Source: Diphasiastrum complanatum
Lineage: Eukaryota; Streptophyta; Lycopodiopsida; Lycopodiales; Lycopodiaceae
Length of the DNA stretch: 64,000 nucleotides
NCBI GenBank assembly: GCA_029204225.1
Contig: CM055101.1
Span: 30,718,519 to 30,782,518, forward strand
Direction of reading: 5' to 3'
The stretch's first letter is position 1; every line of letters starts with the position of its first letter. Of the stretch, positions 44,000 through 55,846 are shown piece by piece. The notes below the pieces were generated by a model. That model saw only the letters and a program-made list of their open reading frames with translations. It was not told where the DNA came from and ran no database searches. Both the position numbers and the translations under genes were made by a program.

Positions 44000-44638
44000 C
44001 ATGAAATTTTTGTTTCACAAGTACTCTGCATTTATTGACTGTTTGTAAACGACGTCATAATTGTAGAATAGCTCAAGAATGAATTTTTTATTTATCTCTC
44101 CATCTCCAGATCACCTTGTAGAGAGTTTAGGATATCTGTGTATATACAAATTTTTGAGAGATCCATGTCATTTCAAAGTTGATTCCTGTATATAATGGAG
44201 AAATTGCTCCTGGAGTCAACCATAGAAAAAGTGTGAAAATTTGGTCCAACGTGCTTCAATCAACTGTTCCAACCGAGCGCTCCAGCAAATGTTCTACCTG
44301 AGTGCCACGACCAAGTGCTCTCACAGAGTTCTACAATCACCTCGACTTCTGCCGAATCTCTTGATCGAGCTTCAACAACATCCTTCAACCAAGGGATTCC
44401 CGCTGAAGCAATTACCCAAAGACTCAACCGAAGACATCAAGCGACAGAATAGTCGCATGAGTCCTTCATTCAATGAAAGTCCAATTTGGCTACTATCGAA
44501 GATCTAGAGCTAGCAACTGCAAGTTCCTATGTCACCAAATATGCAACAGTGAGATAATGTTCATGAAGAGGAAGTCAGATTCAGACCAGATGAGTAGGAC
44601 CAGACGAACATCACCTGCCACTTCCTCCAAACAGCTAT
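44000..44638. other. no gene seen
   Basis: Spacer between the old copia element and the first TGTCATGCCC LTR fragment. Confidence 0.5.
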
Positions 44639-44813
44639 TGTCATGCCCACGACTGGTCTCGGGTAGCATGTCCATGCTAGGGATCAATTGACCAATAGCC
44701 CATAAGTTAATTGTGACTATAAGGGAAGTGGGACCCTTATGTGCATAAGGTCAAAATAATGGTTTTAGGCCTAAACTCATGATGGTGGATTTGTATGGGT
44801 CTATCAGTGAGTC
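44639..44813 (+). repeat. LTR start fragment, TGTCATGCCC family
   Basis: Begins TGTCATGCCCACGACTGG and continues to TGGGTCTATCAGTGAGTCA. It is the 5' part of the LTR seen at 45786-46345. Confidence 0.85.
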
Positions 44814-44882
44814 ATTGCCCAAATAAACATAGCCAATTTGGTAAGATGGCCACTCATTACCAAAATTCCACTATCATGTTTA

Positions 44883-45055
44883 TTGACTGATAGACCCATA
44901 CAAATCCACCATCATGAGTTTAGGCCTACAACCATTAATTATGACCTTATGCACATAAGACCCCAATTCCCTTATAGTCACAATTAACTTACGAGTTGTT
45001 GGTCTACTGATCCCTAGCATGGACACGCTACTCAAGACCAATTGTGGACATGACA
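44883..45055 (-). repeat. inverted LTR start fragment, TGTCATG family
   Basis: Reverse complement of 44639-44813, separated from it by about 70 bases. It ends CATGACA at 45055 and is followed by TTATTCTCCCCTTATTCAAG, the inverted polypurine tract of the family. Confidence 0.85.
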
Positions 45056-45150
45056 TTATTCTCCCCTTATTCAAGTTCTATGCTCAAAACTTAAAGCTAG
45101 GGAAGTTCTTCCTTAAGCTCCCTTCCTACTACCACGAATTATCATCATTT
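45056..45150 (-). repeat. inverted 3' internal end of the same element
   Basis: Reverse-complement match to 45692-45785. The matching words are AAGGGAGCTTAAGGAAGAAC, TTCCCTAGCTTTAAG and GATGATAATTCGTGG. Confidence 0.8.
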
Positions 45151-45284
45151 GTGCGGTTGGCTGGAGGTCGGGGTTAATTAAAAAGCTTTTTTCACTATTT
45201 TTAGTGTTTTCCATCTTAGGCTTTAGGGCCGTTTGGCCGTGCGTGCTCTTTTCGCGAAGTGGCACCTTGGCCAAAAAAGTGCAA

Positions 45285-45600
45285 AAACTGCTAGACATAG
45301 ATGTCCAATTCTTAGTTGCCCATTTTGCAGTTAATAACGCGAATATATGACTCAAAATCTTTTATTGTGATGAAAGCCTTACGGAATTCCCGCAGGAATT
45401 CAGCCTAAATCACGGTTTCCCAGGTAGTTCCCTCCACCACAAGGAGGCCTTTTCCTAAAGAAATAATAAAACTAAAAATAATCACTTTTCCTCTGGGACG
45501 TTATGCAAGCCAAAATAGCTTGATTAACGATTTACCCAGTCATCAACAACTTTGGGGCATTTTAAACTTTTGATCGCCGGAAAAAAAATTCCGGTTGGTA
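45285..45600 (+). repeat. dispersed repeat R, copy B
   Basis: Intact-length homologue of the repeat split by the copia element at 22.1 kb (copy A). It includes the GGAATTCCCGCAGGAATTC word and an AAGGAGGCCTTTTCC region, and ends at CCGGAAAAAAAATTCCGG, a short hairpin. Confidence 0.75.
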
Positions 45601-45691
45601 GCCCAAATTGTTTTTGAATTAATGATACAAGAACTAAACGATTGAGAAATCATATAGTTACCAAGCATCTGATTCTATGGAAAAGTCGCAT

Positions 45692-45785
45692 AGGCGATGA
45701 TAATTCGTGGTAAAGGAAGGGAGCTTAAGGAAGAACTTCCCTAGCTTTAAGTTCTAAGGATAGAATTTGAATAAGGGGGGAAGAA
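45692..45785 (+). repeat. 3' internal end with polypurine tract
   Basis: Plus-strand partner of 45056-45150. It ends AATAAGGGGGGAAGAA, a good polypurine tract directly before the LTR start at 45786. Confidence 0.75.
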
Positions 45786-46345
45786 TGTCATGCCCACGAC
45801 TGGTCTCGGGTAGCGTGTCCACGCTAGGGATTAGTAGACCAACAGCCCATAATTAACTATAAGTTAATTGTGACTATTAGAGAATTGAGGCCCTTATGTG
45901 CATAAGGTCATAATTAATGGTTGTAGGCCTAAACTCATGATGGTGGATTTATACGGGTCTATCAGTGAGTCAGTGGGGAATTGGATGACGTGGCCTAAAT
46001 AGGCTGCAGAAGTGTTCAATGAGGTGTCACAGTGCAGTACTAGTGGTGCATGGGCCTTGGAGGGTATAAGTATAGCTATTGGGCTTCACTAGTGTATCTT
46101 TGATTGTGAGACTAGTAACCGTATTAGGCTCTCACTAGTGTATCTTTGATTGTGAGACTAGTACCCGTATGCTGCTAGTGTGATGCCTCATTCCTCTTTG
46201 ATATTGATCCATAGCTTGGGGGCTAGATCCATTCGATCTAGGATTGGTTGGGTTGGTTTGTCCACCATCTGTTTCTCTTGTGTTGCTTGTTATTGGCATG
46301 CTTAGAATAGTATCATGTGTGTAGGACTTTATAGCTATAGCTGAT
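45786..46345 (+). repeat. LTR of the TGTCATGCCC family, near full length
   Basis: Runs from TGTCATGCCCACGACTGG to TAGGACTTTATAG. An internal tandem duplication is visible (CACTAGTGTATCTTTGATTG at about 46087 and 46132). A clear primer-binding site does not follow; the expected place near 46340 is degenerate. Confidence 0.75.
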
Positions 46346-48906
46346 GGATACTCAGCAGCCACAATCACCACAAGTGCAATCACCTGCTGCTAGCAGATCC
46401 AGGTCCCAATCACCCATCGGGACATTACAACTACTAATATCATCCCCTCAATCCAACAAATAGTTGATTCTGTGGTAGCATTCCAACAACCACATTAGGC
46501 CACAGATTCAAGGGAGGGAGAAAGAGAGCTGCTTGTAACCACACAAGCAAAAGACACACTTGCAGTTGATCCCACTAAAGAAGACAAAGGCTAAGAAGAC
46601 AGATGGGCAATCCAAAAGGACTCAATCAGGAAGAGCACCCTAGTCATAAACCTCGGGTTTTGAGCACCAAGGAGATGAAAATCCTTAAGGGAAATTACAA
46701 GAATTGGGAAATCACTCTTCTCCTTCAACCACTCCTTCATCCACACCATCCACATTCCCGCCATCTAGTTCTCTTGCCACAACACATGTATCTATTTCCA
46801 TGTCTGTTATATCATCCACACCATCTATTACAACTTCCATCATCAGAATACCACCACCACCACCACCTTACCTTACATTTTTCTATTATTCCACCATCAC
46901 ACCATTCATCTCTTTTCAAACCCTGGTAGTCTTACCGAGGTAGCTAAAGGTCATTACAGTGTTTTGTGGAAACCAACTACCACCTATATTGGTTGGTTAG
47001 CCAGAAAGAATATTTAAGAAAGCAGGTGAAACTGCAAGAAAAGATAATAAAAACTAAAACAGAAAAGAATCAAAGAGATCCAGCTGAAAAGGACAATAAA
47101 GGAAAGATCGAGAAACAGACAAAATCTTGGCCAAGTCTCAACAAATGATGGATCAAAAGAAAAAATGAAGATGACACCTGTAGGTCATATTGAGCTCCAC
47201 ACCAAGTAATTGGTGATCAAAGCTCGACACTGCTAAGGTCTTAGGTTGCAACTGTAATATTGTCAGTTCCTTCACCTTCTCACCAAACCCCTCATCATGT
47301 TTCCCTACCATCCATCATCAACCTATTTGTCCAAATTTGTTTCTACCACCAATTTCATAACTCTTTGAAGACTGATAACCCAAGGTTTGTGCAATCTACC
47401 AATTGAAGGTTCTCCTCTTCTCGTCGAGACAAGAATCTCAATTAGACTGAGACTTTGATTGGGAGAAAAATTGAGGAAACATCCAAAAGCAGAAAGGAGA
47501 ATACAAAGAGTGCCAAGGCAATCGATGAATATGTGGCAAGACTTACGAGAAAATTGTTCGAGAAATCCAAGGAAAAGATCCAAAGGCAATTTTCAGAGGA
47601 CAATATACTCAAATGATAGAGACCTGGAATATAAACAAGTTTATACCAGTGATTAGGCCTTATCTGGGATCTATTCTGTTGGGCATAAAAACGAGATTCA
47701 TCACATTCAAAGATAGGCTACAAGAAGTCTCTTGACAAAAAGAAAGCCAAAAAAGAAAAAGGAAATCTTGAAAATCCATTGTAAATGTTAAAGTTGTTGC
47801 TGAGAAGTGCAACGATATTGACAAATAAGTTCTTGGTTTTACACAGACAAATGTTGATTTATGTCTTTCTAAGAATCAAGCGTCAAAGCTGAGGCATTGT
47901 AGTGGGACCTGCAACAGTATAGGGGGAGGATAATATTAGCTGATGCCATGGCCCTGACGTGTCGATGAAGTGCCTCATCACCCAAAAAGAGCTTCTAGCA
48001 GAGATGAAGTTGAGAGCCGAGTTTGAGAGCACAAGAATTATTAGTGCTAGGCTAAAATGTACAGTTGTGAGCCCCATGGTAATTCCCTAAAGATGGATAG
48101 CCATGTGGGAGCTAGCGATTTAGACTCTCTCAACTTGAGTTATGTTTTTTAATAAAGAGGCCTCCTATTATCAAGTAAGAGGTAGAACCCAAATCTTTAT
48201 AGATTGGGGTTCACTCAGCTGTAAGAGGTGGAATCCAAAATATGATAAAATTGGGTTCACCAGCTCGTGGGTATAGATAGAAGCCTCATCCACGAGTTCC
48301 ATAGCATGTGTTGTGTATTGTAATGCTGCTAAAATGTTTAATGAACATCCTTCAAACTGCATTCCCTTCCATGCTCCATCTTCATGCATTTAGTTCGGGT
48401 ACTGATGTATGAGTGTGATTGTTGTTGATTTCTTCTTTTAAGGATTGGTTTGGGTTTAAAATCAAGTAGATGTGTAGGACTTGGAGACTGATCCACCATT
48501 CAACTCAATTTTAATGTTTTTCGGTTTTTGGCTCCCTGAGGAGTTCTTCTTACAATTGTTGAGTGATAGTTATAATAAGGACTTTGTAGGATTCTCATTA
48601 TTTCAGTTTTGATGTTGTGTTGTTGATTCTGTGATTTCAATAGGAGTAGATTCAGTCTAATTCTCTGTTTTTTGTGTAGATTAGATTAGCAATAATCTAC
48701 AGATTTTAAGAACAAAGAAAGAATTGAAACAATTTGTAGAACCATAGAAAATGAGTTCCTGACAGATCCTATATCTAAGATGAGCTACCATTGCCAATCA
48801 AGGATTGAAATCAGGTTGTAGGTGTGTCATATTGACAAGTGGGACACACTACCATTATACTACTGAATAGAAGCGTGACTGAGCCCATTGCCTAATAGAT
48901 TTGTAG
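46346..48906. other. decayed repeat sequence, no supportable gene
   Basis: Short plus-strand frames (46603-47148) include a His/Pro-rich low-complexity part and a Lys/Glu-rich part that could be gag of the TGTCATGCCC element, but no motif supports it. TAGGGGGAGGATAAT at 47920-47934 looks like a polypurine tract. Confidence 0.35.
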
Positions 48907-50070
48907 TCACGTGATTCCTGGCCATGATGAAACTCTGTCAGATAGAGAATAAGCGCTAACATCGAGTAGTTGGCCCGTTGAGAAGCATGTTTTGTGCCAA
49001 ACGGAATCTGTAAACAATGAAAGATTTTGAACAAACATTAAAAAGAGATTCTTCAGCAAGCAATTCAGTATTTTTGTCATAAAATAAAACATGACTGACA
49101 TAAATATGTTCATAGGATCTAGAATCGGATCAGTCGATATCAATGCCACATTCATCATGTTGAATGGGAAGGTGATAGGCGTATCTAAAGTACAATCAAC
49201 CATAGGAATGTCGCTCAACTTTGAATTGTTATCTCCTTGACACATGGAGCAGTTACCAATGGTGGTTTTGGTCTTGCTGAACAATCCTTGTAACAATGTC
49301 CATAACCGCATTCCCGACAAAATGGAGTAAACTTTTCTTTATTCGGACATTAAGCAATTTTGTGATTTTCACCACATCAAAGCATCCAAGTAGTGCTCTA
49401 GCCCACTCTCTAGACTGTTGTTGTTGTGTAGCAGAATATATAGTGTATTGCTCTAAAGAACCAATATCTTTTTCAGTATTGTAATTCCATTGGTCATTAC
49501 CAACCAAAGATTCTGGTTCCATCATATTTGCAGAAGTAGCATGTTGTACTGGAGGAGCTAGCAAAGCTAATCCAAGGCCATGGGCCTTACCTTCAGGTCC
49601 CTTCCAATTTGGATTATCTCTATATTGGAATTTAGCATATCTTTGTTGAATAACCCGAGGATGAAACGAACAAAAAATTATCTCAGACAATAGGTATCCA
49701 TCATACGTCGTTTCATCATTGTGAACACTTGTTTATGGTTTGCATTATGCTCTTTCAATGCTTTCAACTTTGCATCGAACTAGAATTGCATCTTCTCTAA
49801 CTGCATTTGCTGCTTCTGGCCAAGCTTTTCAAATTCATCCATCACAAACTCGGCTGTTGCATTGATGTTTATAGATGCAATAGTTGTGGATGTTGTAGTC
49901 GTTTGTTTAGCTATATATGACAGCATGCTAACTTTTGGTTCATCATCTGAATCTTCATCCTCTTCGCGTATTGCATCATCCATTGCATTTTGTAATGACG
50001 TACAATCAGCTCGTCGTTTAAGTTCCCAGCTAATCCCCTTAGGTAGAACTGCTAAGAACCACATAATCAT
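48907..50070 (-). pseudogene. gag-like remnants, same lineage as the nested element
   Basis: Frame 50070-49780 has LAVLPKGISWELKRRADC and the MDDAIREEDEDSDDE block shared with the gag at 34.2-34.4 kb. Frames 49690-49253 and 49320-48907 follow. Around 49270-49320 an alternative frame encodes CRECGYGHCYKDC, a zinc-knuckle-like C-x2-C-x3-H-x4-C. Several frameshifts make it non-functional. Confidence 0.55.
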
Positions 50071-52169
50071 AATGTCATTATTAATTAGTTCAGAATCACA
50101 CTCTGATCAGAGATGCTTGACCATTCAATGTAATCTCACACCCTTTCTCTCTTTCCCATATTAATTTTATATAAAAGTCAAAGATCTTCCAATGACTTTC
50201 TGTGATCAAATCTGTAAAACTTTATCACTATGAACCAATTCATATTTGTGCACGTTTTATGAATCTTGAGCATTTCTCAACCGTCGCCATGGTAAGTTTG
50301 CTGGCATGAGTCTCACAATGACAGAAATTTGCTGCATATATACAAAACTCCAACAGGCTTGCTCATATAATGCTCAATAGATTTTCATGGTCGCAAATTG
50401 AGTTCTAAATGCTCAGCCCACCTTTTGATCCATCTCAGTGCCAGTAAGACACTAAATGGTTCGACACCCTCCCTACGCGAGAAAGAAACACGTATGCCAC
50501 CACTCCCTTAACACTGAATTAACCTCAGTCCTTGTCATCAATCGACATAATTAAAGGTAATTTAAAATCATTAATGATCACCGTCGCAACAGTCCCTTCA
50601 GCAGACTTTTTCGAATGGAATAAACCAACTTACTTTAGCTAATATTTTCCACACAACCGAACATTCATTAATTCAAAAATCTGTTTTAATAAACTGCAAT
50701 CTTATAGTGTCGGGACGTTGCAAAGTTGTAGCACCTCAATGTTCTGGCACCGCAACGTTATGGCACCGCAACGCTATGGGACCGCACCACCATGGCATCG
50801 CATCGCCATGGGACTGCATCACCATAGCATCGCATCGCCATGGCATTGCAATAGCACCGCATCGTAGTTAAACTAAAACACAATTTTTTATATCAACATC
50901 TAACTATTCTCACATCAAACACACAATTCGGTGATTCCCTTCCAATTTTACACATCATTTTTTCATTATTACTATGACAACATGTATCTGTTAAACCTAT
51001 CGCACCAACCTATTGAACCATACAATTGTCCTTTTTTTTTTTAAAACACTGCTAACTATCTGTAGTATCTAAAAACAACAATGATGTACATCTGCCATTG
51101 ATTATCAACGTCATTCTATTCATCATATTCTTATATACAAAAATGATATACAACTATTCTCATAACAGTATGCTTGTACAATTTAATCCTTCGTTCACCA
51201 CCATCTGCTGGCTGCAAAAAGTACCCCATACAGTATGAATGCTCCCACAAGAAACCACAACAACATGTTGACACCGAACATCTGGCAATCCCTGTTCCAG
51301 ATTCCAAATTTCTGCATCTCCAGTCGTTCTCTCTGTTGCCTAACTATCATCTGGTGTTGTCTATGCCACAACAATTCTCATGAGTTTACGGGATCGCCAA
51401 ATTCTCCCCTCGATCATTGCCCATTCTTCTTGATGTGGATGGCATCATCGTCTCCTTGGTACCTTGCTCAGCCATATTTCTGTAGTAAAATTAACAATAT
51501 CCCGTAATCCAATTACCGTCACTATAATAACATTGCCTTAACTTCTCGCGATATGCAACAACATCCCACAAGATATGAATCCTAATTAAAATAAAACTCA
51601 ACAACTCCAAAAAACTAGTGACTAACCCGTGTTTCTTGTTTTTTTTTCCCATGATGCAATAACCACACGTGCTACATTATGGTACACACCACCATACAAA
51701 GATTCCTTTTCCTGGCTGCCATCATGGTTCTCCAAGCTTATGCTGGTTGAATGTGATGCCCGCCTTTATGATATCAAATAAGGAGTAAATTACTCCTCGA
51801 TTAACATCGGCTGCAAAAATTCATGCCATGATCCCCCCTTTTCTAATACCTGCTTTGCTGCAAATTAGTCACAAAATCTTGACCTAGAAAAGCAATATTG
51901 GATCCCACAATCAAGATCAATAAAAAGCATTGATTAAACATTGAATTTTGACCCCACATGTGTGTGGTACAAACTTCAGTACAACCTATTATCAGAGATT
52001 AAGTGAAATCAAGTTTAGATATCAAATCATTCACAAAAACTCCAAACAAAATGTGTAGAAACCTCAAGATTGCCAATGTGCTCCAAAAATTATATCTCCT
52101 TACTATGGAATGATGGATTGTATGTACTATAGGGCTCTTCTCTATTGGGTTCTGTAGGTGTGCTTGTTA
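50071..52169. other. no gene; probable retroelement leader
   Basis: Lies between the minus-strand gag remnants and the primer-binding site at 52170-52181. No coding motif. Confidence 0.45.
50725..50870. repeat. short tandem repeat, GCACCGCAACG/GCATCGCATCGCCATGG type
   Basis: Roughly ten degenerate units of 14-18 bases built on ATGGCAxCGCAxCGCxATGG words. Confidence 0.75.
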
Positions 52170-52181
52170 GCTCTGATACCA
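52170..52181 (-). other. primer-binding site, tRNA-iMet, minus strand
   Basis: A perfect reverse complement of TGGTATCAGAGC. An LTR beginning TGTTGGGGGTC (plus-strand reading) starts two bases to its right. Confidence 0.85.
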
Positions 52182-52183
52182 CC

Positions 52184-53551
52184 TGTTGGGGGTCATATGT
52201 TAGCATTTGAGAAAATAATTTATTAGCTCTGATTGATGAATATGGAATCCAAACAAGAGACAACACAATGTTAAATTATAATAGGATCTACATAAACTGT
52301 TGATTCAAACTATTTCTTAGATCAGAGGAATATTTTTGTAGGTGTTTGAGGCAACCATGAAGGCAACGATATAATTAGGCATCTATGACAACCATGCTAC
52401 CTTCAGGTTAGATATTCTAAATGAGTCATGGGAACGAGTATCAGTAATAGAGAAAGAAATTATCGGAAAGCACTTATCAGTGCAAACACACATAAAGAAA
52501 TTAGAGAATCTATATATTAGCCTGTTGTAATAACACCAATCAGATCACAATCATGTGTCTGAGAATGGTTCACATTAGTAGTGCACTATGTGTTGTGATC
52601 CTATTCTGATGGTTATAGATTGAATAATATCTCTACTTATTGAATTACTTTCACTCTCTCTAATGATCTCTAATTTTGTGGAATTAGATACTCTGATACA
52701 ATGGAGTTCACGGAGGAACTATGATTCACGCTTCCGCTATTTGATTGACTTTGATTCATCTATGGTGGATATTTCATCATTCTATCTGTTTATGTTATTG
52801 TATATATAAATACATCAATTGTGGTGGTCGTGGAGATTACAACTGTACCGTTTAGTGTAAACTATGTAAGTAATAGTCGTGAAGTGGTGCAATAAATGCA
52901 TAATGTGAAAGATTTCAGATCCTTAAGATCCAATCTACTTGAATGATATTTGGTTAGAAAGAGAAATACACTACCAATTTCACCAATGTAGAAAAATCAG
53001 CGTCTACACAATTTGAGATGCAAACACTAATAGAACTTGATCAAACTTGAATGAAATGATTATGTACTGTTGCTGTCCATACAAAACCAGCAAGCTACTG
53101 TATTTCACACGTGTGGATCCAAAAATAGCAAATATAGATCATTCTACACATAGAATTGCAAGCAATCACCAAGATAGTGCACCAATGGATAGTAGAACCC
53201 AAGAGAACCATGTATAAGCATGAAATGAGATAGAGAAGAGAGAAGATGACTCTCTCCATGAGTTACATCCTTTTATAGCAGGTTCAAACCCTATTTGGCC
53301 ACTTGGCTTTCCCACCAAAATGCTAACCCTACCAATTTTGGGTCTAGATTCAATGTACCCAACTTATTCAAATTTAATCTACTCAAACTCGCATTCTATC
53401 TTTCCCACACTTTCAAAAAGTGTTTATTCAAATGAAATTTAGACTAATGGACTTTGAAAAGTCAACCTCCAAGTCTAAAACAAGTTTTGGCCTCAATATG
53501 CCAAATATGAAAATATTGCAAAATGTGATGAAACTAGTTGAATCTTTCACA
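52184..53551 (-). repeat. putative LTR between two internal regions, minus strand
   Basis: The left end TGTTGGGGG abuts a primer-binding site. On the minus strand the right end begins TGTGAAAGATTC after GAAGAGGGAG, a polypurine-like tract next to a copia RNase H gene. If both ends belong to one LTR it is about 1.37 kb. If not, two different LTR pieces meet here. A TATAAAAGG box lies at 53269-53277. Confidence 0.45.
53269..53277 (-). promoter_or_regulatory. TATA box in putative LTR
   Basis: TATAAAAGG on the minus strand, about 275 bases inside the right end of the LTR. Confidence 0.5.
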
Positions 53552-53604
53552 CTCCCTCTTCAACTAGTTTTAGCATAGACTTTGATAATACTCCAAGTGA
53601 AGTC

Positions 53605-54137
53605 CTATGCTTCATGAACAAGTCTTTTTCCCAATGATTTGGTGAAGATATCAGCTACACATTCCCTTGAAGACACATGTTGAAGCTCCACCTCCTTTGC
53701 AATGACTCGCTCCCTCACAAAATGATATTGTATCTCAATATGCTTGCTCCTCGCATGAAAGATAGGATTGGATGCCATTCTTTGGGCTGATTGATTGTCA
53801 CAAAAGATGATTGGGCTCTCTGAAAAATCCAGCAAGTGAAGATCCTTGATCATCCTCTTGATCCATACCATCTCCTTTGTGCAATGTATAAGAGCTTTGT
53901 ACTCGGCCTCACTAGATGACAATGAGATAGTGGCTTGTTTCTTTGACATCCATGATATAGCTCCATCACCTATGAAAATACAATAAGAACTAATGGATTT
54001 CCTATCCATTATATCTCCAGCATAGTCCGAATCTGAAAATCCAAAAAGATTAGGTGATGATCCCTCATACAATATGCCAAAATCTCGAGTTCCAATGATG
54101 TACCTCAAAACTCGCTTTCCTAGCTTCCAATGCTCCT
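53605..54137 (-). pseudogene. copia RNase H, 3' end of pol
   Basis: Begins at HWKLGKRVLRYIIG (54137) and has an open frame to 53605. RNase H landmarks are FSDSDYAGD, ISSYCIFIGDGAISWMSKKQ, SLSSSEAEYKAL, IFCDNQSAQ, then HARSKHIEIQYHFVRE and ADIFTKSL. Everything upstream of the RT thumb is missing: homology stops sharply at about 54137. The best relative in the window is the copia element at 22-28 kb, but the sequences differ enough to be another family. Confidence 0.85.
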
Positions 54138-54560
54138 AGCATAGTTTTTGCCAATAGAACTTTGATCCATCATAAGAATGATCTCCTTCCTAGGAATATA
54201 TCTCCTTTCAAGGATCATGTAATTCTCAAAATAGAAACAACCATAATTGATATAGAGAATAGTGTCCACTTGGGATGCTTCGCTATTTCTTACATCAATT
54301 TTACATGTAAAAATGTGACTAGAACATGAAGAATCAAATAGAATGTAAATGAAATGATTCCACCATGCTTCCAACTCTGAACTCTCTGGAAAAATACAGC
54401 AAACAAACAATAAATGTGAGTGATCAACTTTTGCTTGCATGTCTCCTCCTCCTTTGTCCTTTGTTGCCTTGTATCCACCATGATACTCCATGAATGAGCC
54501 TCCATCTTCATCTTGCCACAAGAAACCATCAAACCTTGGAAATCCATGAGTAGGTGAGTA
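54138..54560. other. no gene supported
   Basis: Minus-strand frames of 85 and 155 residues cover this stretch but have no motif and no relation to copia pol. It is a spacer between the copia fragment and the SET pseudogene. Confidence 0.4.
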
Positions 54561-54564
54561 CATT

Positions 54565-54715
54565 AATGATGATTCTATCCATCTCACAACACCTCACACA
54601 AATTCTACTATGGATTCTATTCATTCCACGATATCACCACACATCGATTCTATCCATCCCACGACACCTCACATCGATTCTATCCATCCCACATCACCTC
54701 ACATACCTTGTGTAG
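54565..54715. repeat. minisatellite, about 30-33-bp unit
   Basis: Four to five units of the form GATTCTATCCATCCCACxxCACCTCACATC. They are translated in the overlapping ORF as repeated Asp-Ser-Ile-His-Pro-Thr-x-Pro-His-Ile. Confidence 0.85.
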
Positions 54716-55506
54716 AATCTCCTCTTCTTCCTATCCCATCTAGATTTACTCCATTAAAAAAAAGAACACGACTTGGATGCATTTTGACAAGATTTGAAAA
54801 TGAACAACCAAATTTATGTATTGTTGACTTATCCAAGAATGTTTTAAATTCATTGACTGGGTCTCCCCTTCCTCCCTACCTAGATGCATTGGTTAAGCCC
54901 TTTGATAGAAAGAAATATTCATGTTGGCCTGATAGAGTACCACTACCATTATGTGGAACATCATTTTCATATTGGGGTCATATGTACATGATCAAGCCAA
55001 GTGAGCACTTTCCTAATGCGGGATTGGGTTTATTTTCTTTGACTAGCATTGATGTCCCCTTGAATAGTGTTGTCACATTAATGCCTTATGCAGGACCTCA
55101 ATACAATTGGCGTGATTGGCATGCTCTATGTCGTCACCAATGGAGAATATAGGTTTATGGCTTGAATGCCAATGCTTGTTCTTTGGAAGAGCTACATGTG
55201 CAAGGAGAGAATGTTTTGAAATCACATCGTATGTACATTGATGGGCGTCTAGAAAAATATGGCAATATTGCTGCATATATAAATAATTCCATTGGGCACC
55301 CTTCATTAACTAATTGTGATTTCGAGGAATGCACCAATGGAAAGGAAGAATACTTTTCTAGGAACTCAAAACGTACATACGTAATGGTATGTGCGATAAG
55401 GCCCATTGAATGTGGTGAAGAGCTATTCATCATATATAGCTTCAATTGCCCTCTTCCAAGATGTGTACAAAAGGCTTTGAGCCAAACTCAAGCATGTACC
55501 TTGTGA
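54610..55506 (+). pseudogene. SET-domain protein, interrupted by one in-frame stop
   Basis: One reading frame of about 298 codons, broken only by TAG at 55150-55152. N-terminus: repeat-encoded DSIHPT units, then a Ser/Pro-rich and a WPDR-containing linker. SET core: NAGLGLFSLTSI (the G-x-G cofactor loop), then after the stop YINNSIGHPSLTNC (counterpart of the N-H-S-x-x-P-N motif, here N-x-S-x-x-x-P-S-x-x-N-C) and YVMVCAIRPIECGEELFIIYSF (strand plus G-E-E-L and catalytic-type Tyr). SET proteins transfer methyl groups from SAM to lysines of histones or other proteins. The N-H-S motif has lost its His, so activity is doubtful. It lies 350-550 bases upstream of a CACTA transposase on the same strand. 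Confidence 0.7.
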
Positions 55507-55846
55507 ATATCAAAATACATTTTATCTATTTAGTGAGAGCAAGTTATGTTGAATGTGAATTAATTGTTTTTTTTATATTTCATATTGCATGCCTTAATTT
55601 AAGATATGGTGTTTGATTTGCATGTCTTAATTTTAGTTTTAATTTTCATGAATGACAATCTTATATGTTAATTGATGAATATGTTAATTTGTTTCCCATG
55701 TTTGAAAGACTATGGATTGTCATCTAGCTCTAGTGACGATGACAACAACCACTCCATATCCAAAACAAGATTAGCATACGATAAGCCGCACATAAATCAA
55801 CTATCATGTCGTGAGCGTATGGGATTGAGAGCCATGATGAAAATAG
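55507..55846. other. spacer between SET pseudogene and transposase
   Basis: AT-rich. The part 55672-55846 (Ser/Asp-rich frame) may be the first exon of the transposase gene. Confidence 0.35.

Noticed and set aside
46603-47148. His/Pro-rich ORFs as a host gene
   Set aside because: Low-complexity CAC/CAT repeats in an area surrounded by LTR sequence; at most decayed gag.
54120-54587. 155-residue ORF (-) as extension of the copia pol
   Set aside because: Copia homology ends at about 54137 in a different frame; the ORF has no pol motif.
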